A stretch of DNA of 39,549 nt. It comes from a virus. Below, piece by piece: positions 1 to 5,816 of this stretch. The position numbers and the translations under genes were made by a program. A model generated the notes under the pieces. It was not told the origin of the DNA, did not search any database, and saw nothing but the letters and a program-made list of their open reading frames with translations. Position 1 is the stretch's first letter, and the number at the start of each line of letters is the position of its first letter. The DNA lies in the IMG/VR virus record IMGVR_UViG_3300044697_000063, positions 1 to 39,549 of that record; one strand, 5' to 3'.

Positions 1-1
1 G

Positions 2-118
2 ATAAAGCCTGACCACACTGTTCCGAAGCACACCAAATGGCGCTGGATGAGCATCCACATCGAGGTGGCGCATAAGACCGGTACTCGCTTTGGGCCGCAA
101 AAAATCTACAGTGCTTAG
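2..118 (+). CDS. C-terminal fragment of an unidentified gene (5' end outside the window)
   Basis: An open frame enters from the left edge and ends at TAG 116-118, giving about 38 residues with no start codon in view. The visible tail is basic and aromatic (TKWRWMSIHIEVAHKTG, then ending PQKIYSA). I do not recognise it. Its stop overlaps the 3' end of the convergent minus-strand LuxR-like gene by 4 bases. The fragment is short, so it could be a chance frame, but it stays open to the edge and is close-packed against its neighbour, as in the rest of this genome. Confidence 0.4.
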   Translation: MKPDHTVPKHTKWRWMSIHIEVAHKTGTRFGPQKIYSA

Positions 119-513
119 ATGACATTGGTGAGATGCCAGACAACGAACCCCAACCGGCTCGACACGTCAATCTTGGAGTAGATCGCGTTCAGATGCTTGG
201 CCACGGTCGCTGTCTTTATGCCCAATAGGGCAGCGACTTCTTTATTCGAATGGTTGGCCACCACCAGCGTTGCTACCTCTCTCTCGCGGTTTGTCAACGT
301 CATCCACAGTGTCAGCCTGCTCGTTTTGGTCCGGCGCAACGATCTCAGAACGAGCGCGATGCGGACGTGATCAGCGGAGCCCCGCAAACCAGCGTGGCGT
401 GCCATATACCAGATTCGCTTTTTGACAGCGGTGTGGCTGATTCCTAACCGAGCGCCGATTTGTTCGTTACTACAGCCCTCTTCGAGCAGCGCCAGGACTT
501 TTTCACGGATCAC
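115..513 (-). CDS. Double helix-turn-helix LuxR/GerE-like DNA-binding protein
   Basis: A 132-residue protein with two DNA-binding segments and no obvious ligand or receiver domain. Residues about 4-35 (REKVLALLEEGCSNEQIG then ARLGISHTAVKKRI) form a sigma-70 region 4-like HTH. Residues about 70-125 (LTNREREVATLVV, then NKEVAALLGIKTATVAKHL) are a typical LuxR/GerE HTH. It should act as a transcription factor in the cytoplasm; its target is unknown. The start is GTG at 513-511, because an in-frame TAA lies directly upstream. The strong Shine-Dalgarno GGAGGAG lies in front of an ATG in another frame (see the 510-530 entry), so translation may be coupled or the start may be misread. It is transcribed away from the gene at 688. 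Confidence 0.8.
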   Translation of the reverse strand: MIREKVLALLEEGCSNEQIGARLGISHTAVKKRIWYMARHAGLRGSADHVRIALVLRSLRRTKTSRLTLWMTLTNREREVATLVVANHSNKEVAALLGIKTATVAKHLNAIYSKIDVSSRLGFVVWHLTNVI

Positions 514-530
514 TTACCCGCCGCAAACAT
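510..530 (-). CDS. Possible six-codon leader ORF coupled to the LuxR-like gene
   Basis: On the minus strand an ATG at 530-528 follows GGAGGAG at a good distance. It encodes only MFAAGK before TGA at 512-510. That TGA overlaps the GTG start (513-511) of the LuxR-like gene in the GTGA arrangement used elsewhere in this genome. The strong ribosome site therefore serves the leader, and the regulator would be translated by re-initiation. A single-base sequencing error or a true frameshift joining the two frames would give the same picture. Confidence 0.3.
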   Translation of the reverse strand: MFAAGK

Positions 531-617
531 TTTGATCTCCTCCGGTGTTTCTGCTAGTGCTGATAAATTTATGGCGTCCAAGGGAAACAAGAGATTTGTT
601 GACTCCCCTGGAAATGT

Positions 618-647
618 TTGACATTGTGGGGTGCGGTGATTTATAAA
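618..647 (+). promoter_or_regulatory. Putative sigma-70-type promoter
   Basis: A perfect -35 TTGACA at 618-623 is followed after 18 bases by TATAAA at 642-647. It points at the small gene that starts at 688 or 718. It lies in the 174-base divergent space between that gene and the LuxR-like regulator, which could bind here. The spacing is one base longer than in the other strong promoters of this window. Confidence 0.5.
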
Positions 648-687
648 CGAGCGGTTCAAATCCCCTTAGTAAGAAAGAACCAATCCC

Positions 688-924
688 TTGGCCCCTAAGA
701 GAACGGTCGGCGTCACCATGAAGATGTCCAAAGAGGATTTCACGAAACTTCAGACCGCCGCTGACATCCAGTGGCCGCGCTCGGCTGCATCCGGTCTGAT
801 GACGAACTCATCGGTTGCCTTGGGTCTAGCAATCATCGGCGCTGACTACGTTCTTAGCAATGGCGCCGTTATCGTTAACCCCGGCACGGTTAACCATGAG
901 AAAAACGACAAGAAAAAGGGCTAA
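688..924 (+). CDS. Small protein with a ribbon-helix-helix-like pattern
   Basis: A 78-residue product if the TTG at 688 is the start; an ATG at 718 would give 68 residues. The TTG start is preferred because it keeps a short beta-strand-like segment (RTVGVTMKMS) before two predicted helices (KEDFTKLQTAADI and SVALGLAIIGADYVL). That strand-helix-helix order is the layout of CopG/Arc-type DNA-binding proteins. The C-terminus is polar and basic (NHEKNDKKKG). Neither start has a clear Shine-Dalgarno. The fold is inferred from pattern only and no specific family is recognised. It lies downstream of the promoter at 618-647. Confidence 0.5.
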   Translation: MAPKRTVGVTMKMSKEDFTKLQTAADIQWPRSAASGLMTNSSVALGLAIIGADYVLSNGAVIVNPGTVNHEKNDKKKG

Positions 925-972
925 GGCTCCTTTCTCAAGCCCTAGCCCTCCGCTTGCGCCCTCCGGTGAAAC

Positions 973-1269
973 TTATGCCGCTACGTGCGACTCGCGATTG
1001 GCGATGAGGCTTGGAGTGTCGAAACCAACCGGCAATGTCTGACGATAGATCCAACCACATGGCTCTTTGCCGCCCAGGATCGACGGGTGGAATATTTCTG
1101 TGAGCCGGTCATCGTTGGCATTTTCCTTGAACGTCGGCTTCGTCTCTTGCGGCAACAGTTGCCGGACGTGCTCTTTGATAAGTTCCATTGTGGGTGCGTT
1201 GACTGCGGCCCTTACATTTTCTGAGAGGGTCAATGCGGTGCGGTACTCCTGCTTGCTGCTATCTTTCAT
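973..1269 (-). CDS. Hypothetical protein, 98 residues
   Basis: The open frame extends to 1368, but the start chosen is ATG at 1269-1267, which has GGAG about seven bases upstream. The protein starts MKDSSKQEYRTALTLSENV, continues with a predicted helix (TMELIKEHVRQLL) and ends in a polar segment containing GGKEPCGWIYRQTLPVGF. No family is recognised. It is transcribed away from the gene at 1434; the 164 bases between them are AT-rich and probably hold both promoters, but I could not pick convincing boxes. Confidence 0.6.
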   Translation of the reverse strand: MKDSSKQEYRTALTLSENVRAAVNAPTMELIKEHVRQLLPQETKPTFKENANDDRLTEIFHPSILGGKEPCGWIYRQTLPVGFDTPSLIANRESHVAA

Positions 1270-1433
1270 GTGAATCTCCACTGCTAAGTTGAGAAGACTC
1301 TCTTTGTAACTCCAATGCAAGACAATAAAGGTATATGTTAGAAGCGAGATATGCCTCGTTGCTAACATAGATATGATAATCGATAACTACAAAAGAAATC
1401 TGTGATACTGTGCTCCAATCAGCGGAGGTACCT

Positions 1434-2108
1434 ATGCTAGCCGAACTGCAACAGCAGGCCACATCGTGGTTGCAAGAGCACTCACCTATTCACCCCAAGA
1501 CAACGCTCCCTCTTTTAGCTGCTCTAGAGCAGTTGGACATCGAGCCATTCAGTATCAGCAGTGTGGAAGCCTACAAAAATGAAACCCTTCACCGTGTAAT
1601 GAATAACGAAGTCCGGCGCTACCTTGCCGACGGTTATTCTTTCTCGCCGCAACAGCACATGATCGATTACCCCGTCGAAGCTCACCTTCCCCGCGAGTGG
1701 TTTGATGGCGCACGATTCCTGGTCCAGTATTTCTGCAAGGAAGCAACTCATCTAACTCAGCCGAATACTTATTTTGGTGCTCAGTTCGGCAACAACAGAA
1801 TGGTAAAGGTGGGCATCGGTGCTGGGGGGAGAACGGGATCGGTCGTAATCCTGTTCATCTTTGCAATGAAATGGTTCCGCAGACCGTTCCCGCTTTCTAA
1901 CTTCGAAGAAATGGGCAATGAGGTGCCGCCCAACTTTGTTTGGCAGAAGATGCAGCAGATCACAGCTACTGTGCCCGGCGTCACGTTTGAAACCGATTGG
2001 CTTCGAGGAACGGAGCGAGGCTACGATCCGTTTATGATCGCGAAGTTTGGCACCGAGGAATACTACTTTGAAGTATGGGGGGATGATGACCACAAATTCC
2101 CGCGCTGA
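1434..2108 (+). CDS. Hypothetical protein, 224 residues
   Basis: The start is ATG at 1434, because GGAGG lies five bases upstream; a GTG at 1410 has no ribosome site. The N-terminus is helical (MLAELQQQATSWLQEHS). The middle contains FDGARFLVQYFCKEATHL and a Gly-rich turn (VGIGAGGRTGSVVI) followed by hydrophobic FIFAMKWF. The C-terminus is acidic and aromatic (EEYYFEVWGDDDHK). I do not recognise a family or catalytic motif. A strong terminator directly follows at 2155-2192, so it is probably a single-gene transcript. Confidence 0.7.
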   Translation: MLAELQQQATSWLQEHSPIHPKTTLPLLAALEQLDIEPFSISSVEAYKNETLHRVMNNEVRRYLADGYSFSPQQHMIDYPVEAHLPREWFDGARFLVQYFCKEATHLTQPNTYFGAQFGNNRMVKVGIGAGGRTGSVVILFIFAMKWFRRPFPLSNFEEMGNEVPPNFVWQKMQQITATVPGVTFETDWLRGTERGYDPFMIAKFGTEEYYFEVWGDDDHKFPR

Positions 2109-2154
2109 CACTTGCTGAAATTTGAAGAGACGCTCCAGCAAGCAAGGTAGGGAT

Positions 2155-2192
2155 CAACGGCTAGTGGCTCGAATCACTAGCCGTTGTTTTTT
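2155..2192 (+). terminator. Rho-independent terminator after the 1434 gene
   Basis: A perfect 12-base-pair stem (CAACGGCTAGTG at 2155-2166, CACTAGCCGTTG at 2175-2186) has an eight-base loop and is followed by six T residues (2187-2192) on the plus strand. The minus-strand gene 2161-2334 ends inside it: its TAG (2163-2161) is part of the stem. The reverse direction lacks a T-run. Confidence 0.9.
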
Positions 2193-2334
2193 GTCTGCTG
2201 ATGTCGTATGCGTCGTTGAGGGTGTAGAACGCCGCTGGCATCCGTGGATCGAACCAGCGCCAGGGCGAGAGGCAATCCTTCTGCCGCCAGCCCTTCCGTG
2301 CAAGCTGCTTCTCTTTCTCTTCCAGCTCCGTCAT
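2161..2334 (-). CDS. Small hypothetical protein, 57 residues
   Basis: The start is ATG at 2334-2332, overlapping the upstream gene's TGA by the ATGA arrangement. A longer in-frame extension to 2454 exists but would run deep into the upstream gene. The product begins MTELEEKEKQLARKGWRQK and contains WRWFDPRMPAAF. It is charged, with no membrane segment and no recognised family. It is the last gene of a three-gene overlapping minus-strand operon (2878 to 2161). Confidence 0.6.
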   Translation of the reverse strand: MTELEEKEKQLARKGWRQKDCLSPWRWFDPRMPAAFYTLNDAYDISRQKTTASDSSH

Positions 2335-2519
2335 CGTTTCGTTTCCTTGCGCTTCGGTTGTGGTTTGACCGTTTCCGACGTGCGCGAGTCCGGCTGTGGT
2401 TTGAACATTGCCAATGTGCGCGGGTCCGTCCAAGGCGCTCCATAGCTGTGGCAAACCGCCCGCGCCACATCGTAGAGATTACGGGCAGGCCGCTTGCAAA
2501 GATCACAAATACACTTCAT
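2331..2519 (-). CDS. Small protein with an N-terminal CxxC zinc-ribbon-like half-site
   Basis: A 62-residue product starting MKCICDLCKRPARNLYDVA. The early C-I-C-D-L-C cluster plus a later Cys (AVCHSYG) could bind zinc. The second half is polar and basic (KPQPKRKETKR). The start overlaps the stop of the upstream gene by ATGA and its stop overlaps the next gene in the same way. Small zinc-ribbon-like proteins recur in the larger minus-strand operon (5496, 8340, 9979, 10836). Confidence 0.6.
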   Translation of the reverse strand: MKCICDLCKRPARNLYDVARAVCHSYGAPWTDPRTLAMFKPQPDSRTSETVKPQPKRKETKR

Positions 2520-2878
2520 ACAGCACCTCCTTTCTTGATCCGCATGAATCCCGGCAGGATGCCCTTCTCTTTATCAGCTTTGGCTCGCGCCTTGCCTGCG
2601 ATCCTACGCCGCTTGGTAGTGAGGCTCCCGGACTGCGAAGCAATCACACTGGCAACCTTGGGTGGCAGGATCATGCGAATGTTACCATCCACGTCCATGC
2701 GCTTGACTGAGATGTGATCCCCATCTTCATCACGGATTGTTTGTATCACAAACGTCTCCGTCTTCCCAGTGAAGTTATCGACGTGCTCAATGGTGCTTGG
2801 CTTGGTAGACAGCGATTGCCCACCTAACAGACCGCCATACTGCCGGTCATACTTACTAATGGTTTCAAACTCTGGCAT
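2516..2878 (-). CDS. Hypothetical basic protein, first gene of a small minus-strand operon
   Basis: A 120-residue protein with a good ribosome site (AAGGAG, about nine bases before the ATG). The N-terminus is MPEFETISKYDRQYGGLLGG, the middle is mixed beta-type (TETFVIQTIRDEDGDHISV), and the C-terminal third is strongly basic (TTKRRRIAGKARAKADKEKG), which suggests nucleic-acid contact. No named family is recognised. It heads the operon containing 2331-2519 and 2161-2334. The upstream leader contains three copies of a 10-base repeat (2965-3082). Confidence 0.65.
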   Translation of the reverse strand: MPEFETISKYDRQYGGLLGGQSLSTKPSTIEHVDNFTGKTETFVIQTIRDEDGDHISVKRMDVDGNIRMILPPKVASVIASQSGSLTTKRRRIAGKARAKADKEKGILPGFMRIKKGGAV

Positions 2879-2964
2879 AGTTAGTCGCTCCTTTTCGACT
2901 TACTCTATTTTAACAAACGTGATTTCTCGATTTGAGCAAAGTTAATGCCTGAGTGAACTGAGGT

Positions 2965-3082
2965 CTACGCCAATGATAGGTTGACTTACTCAATATCGCG
3001 ACTTGACATTCCAGATACTCACCAAAACGAAAGGCCATCCCTACGCCAATTTGTAGGAACAGCCTTCTTACCCTACGCCAAT
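2965..3082. repeat. Three direct copies of CTACGCCAAT
   Basis: Identical 10-mers occur at 2965-2974, 3041-3050 and 3073-3082, in the same orientation, in a region with no well-supported gene. Copies two and three share an extra upstream CC. In the minus-strand reading the unit is ATTGGCGTAG. It lies between the operon starting at 2878 and the end of the 3101 gene, so it could be a cluster of protein-binding sites upstream of 2878. A weak minus-strand open frame crosses it (up to 3164) but has no ribosome site. Confidence 0.55.
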
Positions 3083-3100
3083 CATGCTTTTGCCGCATAT

Positions 3101-3211
3101 CTAGTTGGGCAACACTGACACTATAAACCACACGAGGATAAACGCCGCTACTACGGTAGCCCATATCAGTAGCATTTTATCCGTATCGTTAGTGCTTGGC
3201 GTGAATGACAT
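3101..3211 (-). CDS. Single-span membrane micropeptide, 36 residues
   Basis: A short frame on the minus strand: ATG at 3211-3209, TAG at 3103-3101. GAGGT lies about seven bases upstream of the ATG. The product has a polar N-terminus (MSFTPSTNDTDK) followed by one hydrophobic segment of about 20 residues (LLIWATVVAAFILVWFIVSV) and ends LPN. That is a complete single-pass membrane protein. It follows the 3230 gene by 18 bases, which places it last in the operon starting at 3760. A holin-like or membrane-modulating role is possible but not shown. Confidence 0.65.
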   Translation of the reverse strand: MSFTPSTNDTDKMLLIWATVVAAFILVWFIVSVLPN

Positions 3212-3229
3212 CAATTTACCTCATCATTG

Positions 3230-3457
3230 CTATACGATCTCTGGCTTCATCATCGTATATCTTGCTGGCTTCGTGGCAATCAGCTCGATCTCCGACGGTC
3301 GGTGATTATGAGGTCCTCTTTTGAATCCGCATGAATCCGCATGAATCCATGCTTTGAACCGATTCCGCCACCTTTTGTGACGTTGGATACTGTCCGCATA
3401 GTAGTCGTCGCGTTCTCGCTTCTTGGCATCATTTTCGCTTTCTTTCAAAACGGGCAC
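3230..3457 (-). CDS. Small basic hypothetical protein
   Basis: A 75-residue frame with a GTG start at 3457-3455 that overlaps the end of the upstream gene by 13 bases. It has no clear Shine-Dalgarno, so translation would need coupling. The product is rich in Lys, Arg, Asp and aromatic residues (KKRERDDYYADSIQRHKRW) and later contains DSCGFKRGPHNHRPSEIE. No family is recognised. It is kept because it fills the space between two supported genes in the operon and is charged in a protein-like way. Confidence 0.45.
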   Translation of the reverse strand: MPVLKESENDAKKRERDDYYADSIQRHKRWRNRFKAWIHADSCGFKRGPHNHRPSEIELIATKPARYTMMKPEIV

Positions 3458-3705
3458 CCGTTTGTTGTAGCGTCATGTTCTGAGAACGGCCTATCGCAAC
3501 GATTGCAAATGCGATCTTTGATGACGACTTTGCGGGGAGAGCAGTGACTATCTACGTGCCCAGCAACGTAGCGTATTTTGACTCTAGCCCTTGTCAATCC
3601 TTGGAAGGTTGCCTTGAGGTCGTGCGTGTGTCCGCGTTCATCCGTCGCCATGATTACCAAAGGGTGACCGATTTTCAACTTCTGCAACTCACTTCTGAGT
3701 GCCAT
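3445..3705 (-). CDS. Small protein with a C-terminal zinc-ribbon-like motif
   Basis: An 86-residue product with ATG at 3705 and GAAGG upstream. The N-terminal half looks like a small beta-rich fold (IGHPLVIMATDERGHTH, then LKATFQGLTRARVKIRYV). The C-terminus carries C-N-R-C-D-R-P-F and a later Cys (NGCPF), plus an earlier Cys/His set (HVDSHCSP), consistent with metal binding. It is overlapped at its start by the 23-codon ORF 3689-3760. Confidence 0.6.
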   Translation of the reverse strand: MALRSELQKLKIGHPLVIMATDERGHTHDLKATFQGLTRARVKIRYVAGHVDSHCSPRKVVIKDRICNRCDRPFSEHDATTNGCPF

Positions 3706-3760
3706 GTTTGGCCTTCTTTCGTTTGCGTGGTTTTGGTTGTTTGGACTTCTCGGTGATCAT
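3689..3760 (-). CDS. Tiny basic ORF with a very strong ribosome site
   Basis: ATG at 3760-3758 is preceded by AGGAGGAGG. The frame encodes 23 residues, almost all polar or basic (MITEKSKQPKPRKRKKAKHG), and its TGA (3691-3689) lies 17 bases inside the next gene. It could be a real micropeptide binding nucleic acid or a leader that drives translation of 3445-3705. It is the first ORF after the minus promoter at 3787-3815. Confidence 0.5.
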   Translation of the reverse strand: MITEKSKQPKPRKRKKAKHGTQK

Positions 3761-3786
3761 GGTTCCTCCTCCTACTGCTTTTATAC

Positions 3787-3815
3787 ATCCTAACATTGAC
3801 AGAGAGTAGTGTCAA
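3787..3815 (-). promoter_or_regulatory. Minus-strand promoter sharing a palindrome with the plus promoter
   Basis: Reading the minus strand, TTGACA (3815-3810) is followed after 17 bases by TAGGAT (3792-3787). The -35 box is one arm of the 7-bp inverted repeat ATTGACA (3795-3801) / TGTCAAT (3810-3816). Transcription would begin near 3780 and enter the ORF at 3760. The -10 is weaker than consensus. Confidence 0.45.
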
Positions 3816-3824
3816 TGGTATAAT
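3796..3824 (+). promoter_or_regulatory. Consensus sigma-70 promoter, predicted leaderless transcript
   Basis: TTGACA at 3796-3801, exactly 17 bases, TATAAT at 3819-3824: a full-consensus promoter. The ATG of the next gene is at 3831, only six bases beyond the -10, so the expected +1 falls on or within a base or two of the start codon. The -35 box is the left arm of the inverted repeat whose right arm is the -35 of the divergent promoter. A protein bound to the palindrome would shut both directions. Confidence 0.85.
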
Positions 3825-3830
3825 GGATTC

Positions 3831-4118
3831 ATGTTTAATGACGCTGAAATCGCAACCAGTTTTAGGGAACTCACAGGCACTCCGTTCGGCTGCTATCCAC
3901 TGGCCAGTAAACTAACCGAGGCTCGCGAATCCCGACCGACCTGGGCAATAAATATCGATTTGCTCACGCGACATATCGTGGGCGATCTCAAGTATCGAAA
4001 ACTGTGTATAGCTCATCGCTATTGGCTGCTTAATCAGACCGCCCGCGAGATTGCAAACGATATTGGCATCAGCCTCGAAGCGGTGCAAAACATCATATAC
4101 CGGCTGCAAAAAACGTGA
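3831..4118 (+). CDS. Helix-turn-helix protein with a sigma-region-4-like C-terminus
   Basis: A 95-residue protein. The C-terminal part (YRKLCIAHRYWLLNQ, then TAREIANDIGISLEAVQNIIYRL) is a clear HTH of the sigma-70 region 4 type. The first 55 residues have no recognised domain. It probably binds DNA as a small regulator; it is too short for a full sigma factor. No Shine-Dalgarno is present because the promoter places +1 at the ATG. It is a candidate regulator of its own palindromic promoter (inference). Confidence 0.75.
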   Translation: MFNDAEIATSFRELTGTPFGCYPLASKLTEARESRPTWAINIDLLTRHIVGDLKYRKLCIAHRYWLLNQTAREIANDIGISLEAVQNIIYRLQKT

Positions 4119-4156
4119 GTATTACCAACATATAGTAGAGGGGATTATATCCGTAC

Positions 4157-4384
4157 TTGGCGCATAAGAAGCTAACACCAGTTCGACCGGAGTCCATTGA
4201 TACCACTAACACCGATCCTAAGTATTGGGAAGACATTCTCAAACGCGAGGGGCTGAGCATGAATCGCGGTATGTTTCCGCACGCCTATGTCGGTGGTTCC
4301 GAAGAGATCGACCAGATCGCAGGATCATCCTCACAAGTTTCCCAGTCGCGGTTGCTGGCTATTGCTGACGCCAAAGACAAGTAA
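4157..4384 (+). CDS. Small conserved-looking phage protein, TTG start
   Basis: A 75-residue product from TTG at 4157. The motif DPKYWEDILKREGLSMNRG followed by a YVGG segment and an acidic EEIDQIAGSS resembles short phage proteins I have seen annotated as hypothetical; no function is known to me. An internal ATG at 4260 has a better ribosome site (GAGGGG) but would delete the conserved-looking part. It is co-directional with the HTH gene, 38 bases downstream, and followed by a terminator. Confidence 0.55.
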   Translation: MAHKKLTPVRPESIDTTNTDPKYWEDILKREGLSMNRGMFPHAYVGGSEEIDQIAGSSSQVSQSRLLAIADAKDK

Positions 4385-4395
4385 CAATCGCCAAC

Positions 4396-4420
4396 AAGCA
4401 CGCCTAAAAACGTGCTTTTG
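4396..4420 (+). terminator. Probable rho-independent terminator
   Basis: AAGCACG (4396-4402) and CGTGCTT (4411-4417) form a 7-bp stem with an eight-base loop, ending in a run of T residues broken by G. It lies 12 bases after the stop of the 4157 gene and should end the 3831-4384 transcript. Confidence 0.7.
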
Positions 4421-4421
4421 T

Positions 4422-4507
4422 TGTCCGCATACCGGACAGATTTTGATCTTGCAGGGTGAGCGATACGTGGCCCCCGCTTGCCAACTCACCCTGCACAGCT
4501 TTTTTTT
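4422..4507 (+). ncRNA. Structured non-coding segment, possible small RNA with terminator
   Basis: Right after the first terminator there is a second set of structures in a gap of about 180 bases. TGTCCG (4422-4427) pairs with CGGACA (4433-4438). Then GCAGGGTGAG (4451-4460) pairs perfectly with CTCACCCTGC (4485-4494) around a 24-base loop, and eight T residues follow at 4500-4507. A second intrinsic terminator with no gene in between suggests a short RNA, but I see no convincing promoter for it. A minus-strand frame crossing it (4331-4564) is probably a by-product. Confidence 0.4.
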
Positions 4508-4567
4508 GCTAGGTGAAACTCCTTCGCAGGACCAAACTTTCCCACGTGAACGCGAGCACCGCAAAAC

Positions 4568-4756
4568 ATGCCAATTAACACACGCCAGAAGGTCAAAGCG
4601 ATCCTCTTAGGCATCGCGAGCACCTCAAAAGATGAGACCAATATCTTGGAAGCAACCAAGCAATTGGCCTACCTTTTGGATGGCGATAAGCCGGTACGCC
4701 GCAGGCGCAAACGGACTGATGATTCTAAGGAAACTCTATTCGGCCCTAAGACTTAG
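4568..4756 (+). CDS. Small basic hypothetical protein
   Basis: A 62-residue protein beginning MPINTRQKVKAILLGIAST and ending in a strongly basic tail (KPVRRRRKRTDDSKET). A short helical core (NILEATKQLAYLLDG) precedes it. No Shine-Dalgarno is visible. The composition suggests nucleic-acid or partner binding; the family is not recognised. It converges on the long minus-strand operon, whose last stop is 32 bases away, without a visible terminator between them. Confidence 0.55.
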   Translation: MPINTRQKVKAILLGIASTSKDETNILEATKQLAYLLDGDKPVRRRRKRTDDSKETLFGPKT

Positions 4757-4787
4757 CCGCTTCTGATACAGACCAAAGTTACGGGGA

Positions 4788-5210
4788 TTAAATTAGCACC
4801 GACTCGGCCATCGCTCGCTTGTAGTTGATCACCCGTTTCCACGGGAATTCGACTCCAAAGTAGGCTAGACCGACGTTCTTCCAAGTGACCTCGACCACCT
4901 TCCCGGCATCATCAACGCACCATGCGTGGTGGACAGGGATAATGGAGAGAGCGTAGCCCTCTACATAACGCAAGCCGTGATCGATTGCCGCCATAGCCGC
5001 ATTGTAGAAGCACTGTTTCATTTGGCCCCGGCGAATACCTTGAGGTAATGGCGCTGGTTCGTACCATTTGCCATGCTGCAATAACAGATCAGCAGAACCG
5101 CCCTTGTAATACCAATCATTGGTCCCACCGTTGTGGCGAGCGCAATCGCTCAAGAACGAGAGCATGGTAGTGATCCCGGATTGTTCTTCGATCATTGTCA
5201 TTTCTTTCAT
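4788..5210 (-). CDS. Conserved phage protein with a Cys...His...Asp pattern
   Basis: A 140-residue protein, last gene of the minus-strand operon, with a GGGGGA ribosome site and an ATGA overlap with the gene before it. The core (KQCFYNAAMAAIDHG, YVEGYALSIIPVHHAWCVDD, then VEVTWKNVGLAYFGVEF) matches a family I recall from phage genomes as uncharacterised. The ordered Cys (QCFYNA), His (HHAW) and Asp (VDD) would fit a small papain/transglutaminase-like catalytic triad, but that is inference from the pattern. The N-terminus contains a further WYYKGGSADLLL segment. Confidence 0.7.
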   Translation of the reverse strand: MKEMTMIEEQSGITTMLSFLSDCARHNGGTNDWYYKGGSADLLLQHGKWYEPAPLPQGIRRGQMKQCFYNAAMAAIDHGLRYVEGYALSIIPVHHAWCVDDAGKVVEVTWKNVGLAYFGVEFPWKRVINYKRAMAESVLI

Positions 5211-5503
5211 TTGTTCCCCCTGTTCTCATCCATCCTGTATTCCGGCCAATCTTCCGGCCCACTGTTTTCATCATGGCCCCACGGTACAGAGCAATGACAT
5301 GCTTTGATCTCGCAATACTCAGCCCCATCGATCGGTTTCATCGTTAGGATGCGATCTCGTTTCAGCCGGGCTTTGCGCGTGCGCCCCAGGTCAAAGTTTG
5401 CCGCCAGCGCCTCGACCGCCTCATCCAACGTCTCACTGGCACCACAGAAATCATACAGGCATCCCAACATCCCCGAACCATAGATGTAATGAGTTTTATT
5501 CAT
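5207..5503 (-). CDS. Hypothetical protein, 98 residues, Cys-rich
   Basis: The product starts MNKTHYIYGSGMLGCLYDFC and has a helical acidic segment (ASETLDEAVEALAANFDL), a basic stretch (TRKARLKRDRI) and a Cys/His region (YCEIKACHCSVPWGHDE). No family is recognised. The ATG overlaps the upstream stop by 8 bases and its TGA overlaps the downstream ATG by ATGA, which shows tight translational coupling. Confidence 0.65.
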   Translation of the reverse strand: MNKTHYIYGSGMLGCLYDFCGASETLDEAVEALAANFDLGRTRKARLKRDRILTMKPIDGAEYCEIKACHCSVPWGHDENSGPEDWPEYRMDENRGNK

Positions 5504-5816
5504 CGCTCACCTCGACCGGAGTGAACTGGTTGAAGATGTAATTCACAGTGCTGGTCAGTAGGGCATCCGACACCGGCCCCCCAGTTTCTGCCAACCTCAA
5601 TGCCAGCATCCGTTTGATGCGTGCCTTGAGCAGCTTCCATCGGTGATTGTCTACCAGCTCCTCGCACACGGCGCACGCGCACCATCGCCAGCACTGCACC
5701 TCGGCACCCATACTGGTATGAGTGGACGCATAGATACATACCGGCTTGCGATCTCCGCAGAAGTCGCACACGCGGTTGAGTTCCGCATACGCTTCAATCG
5801 TCCCCTTTAGATACAT
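5496..5816 (-). CDS. Small two-CxxC zinc-binding-type protein (paralogue of 8340-8708)
   Basis: A 106-residue protein from ATG 5816, preceded by AGGAGGT at ideal spacing; a longer frame to 5870 is ignored. It has VCDFCGDRKPVCIY near the N-terminus and ACAVCEELVDNHRWKLLKARI about 30 residues later, the C-x2-C...C-x2-C layout of a common small bacterial and phage family of unknown function (CDFC, W or Y residues, then ACxxCxxLI). The helix after the second pair contains basic residues. The gene at 8340-8708 has the same layout, so the operon carries two paralogues. Confidence 0.75.
   Translation of the reverse strand: MYLKGTIEAYAELNRVCDFCGDRKPVCIYASTHTSMGAEVQCWRWCACAVCEELVDNHRWKLLKARIKRMLALRLAETGGPVSDALLTSTVNYIFNQFTPVEVSDE

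Noticed and set aside
640-675. GGTTCAAATCC sequence resembling a tRNA T-arm
   Set aside because: The flanking bases do not pair as a T-stem and no anticodon or acceptor arm can be drawn; it could at most be a remnant of an attachment site, for which no partner is seen.
2910-3164. Minus-strand 84-codon frame over the CTACGCCAAT repeats
   Set aside because: No ribosome site, overlaps the better supported membrane micropeptide 3101-3211, and its sequence is dominated by the repeat (HDWRRV, HWRRP).
3105-3305. Plus-strand hydrophobic 66-codon frame from a TTG start
   Set aside because: It is the antisense of the micropeptide gene 3101-3211 and lacks a ribosome site.
4331-4564. Minus-strand frame with CPVCGQQKH, which looks like a zinc motif
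   Set aside because: It runs through two terminator-like hairpins and opposite to both flanking genes, with no ribosome site; the Cys pair is a by-product of the TGTCCG/CGGACA palindrome.
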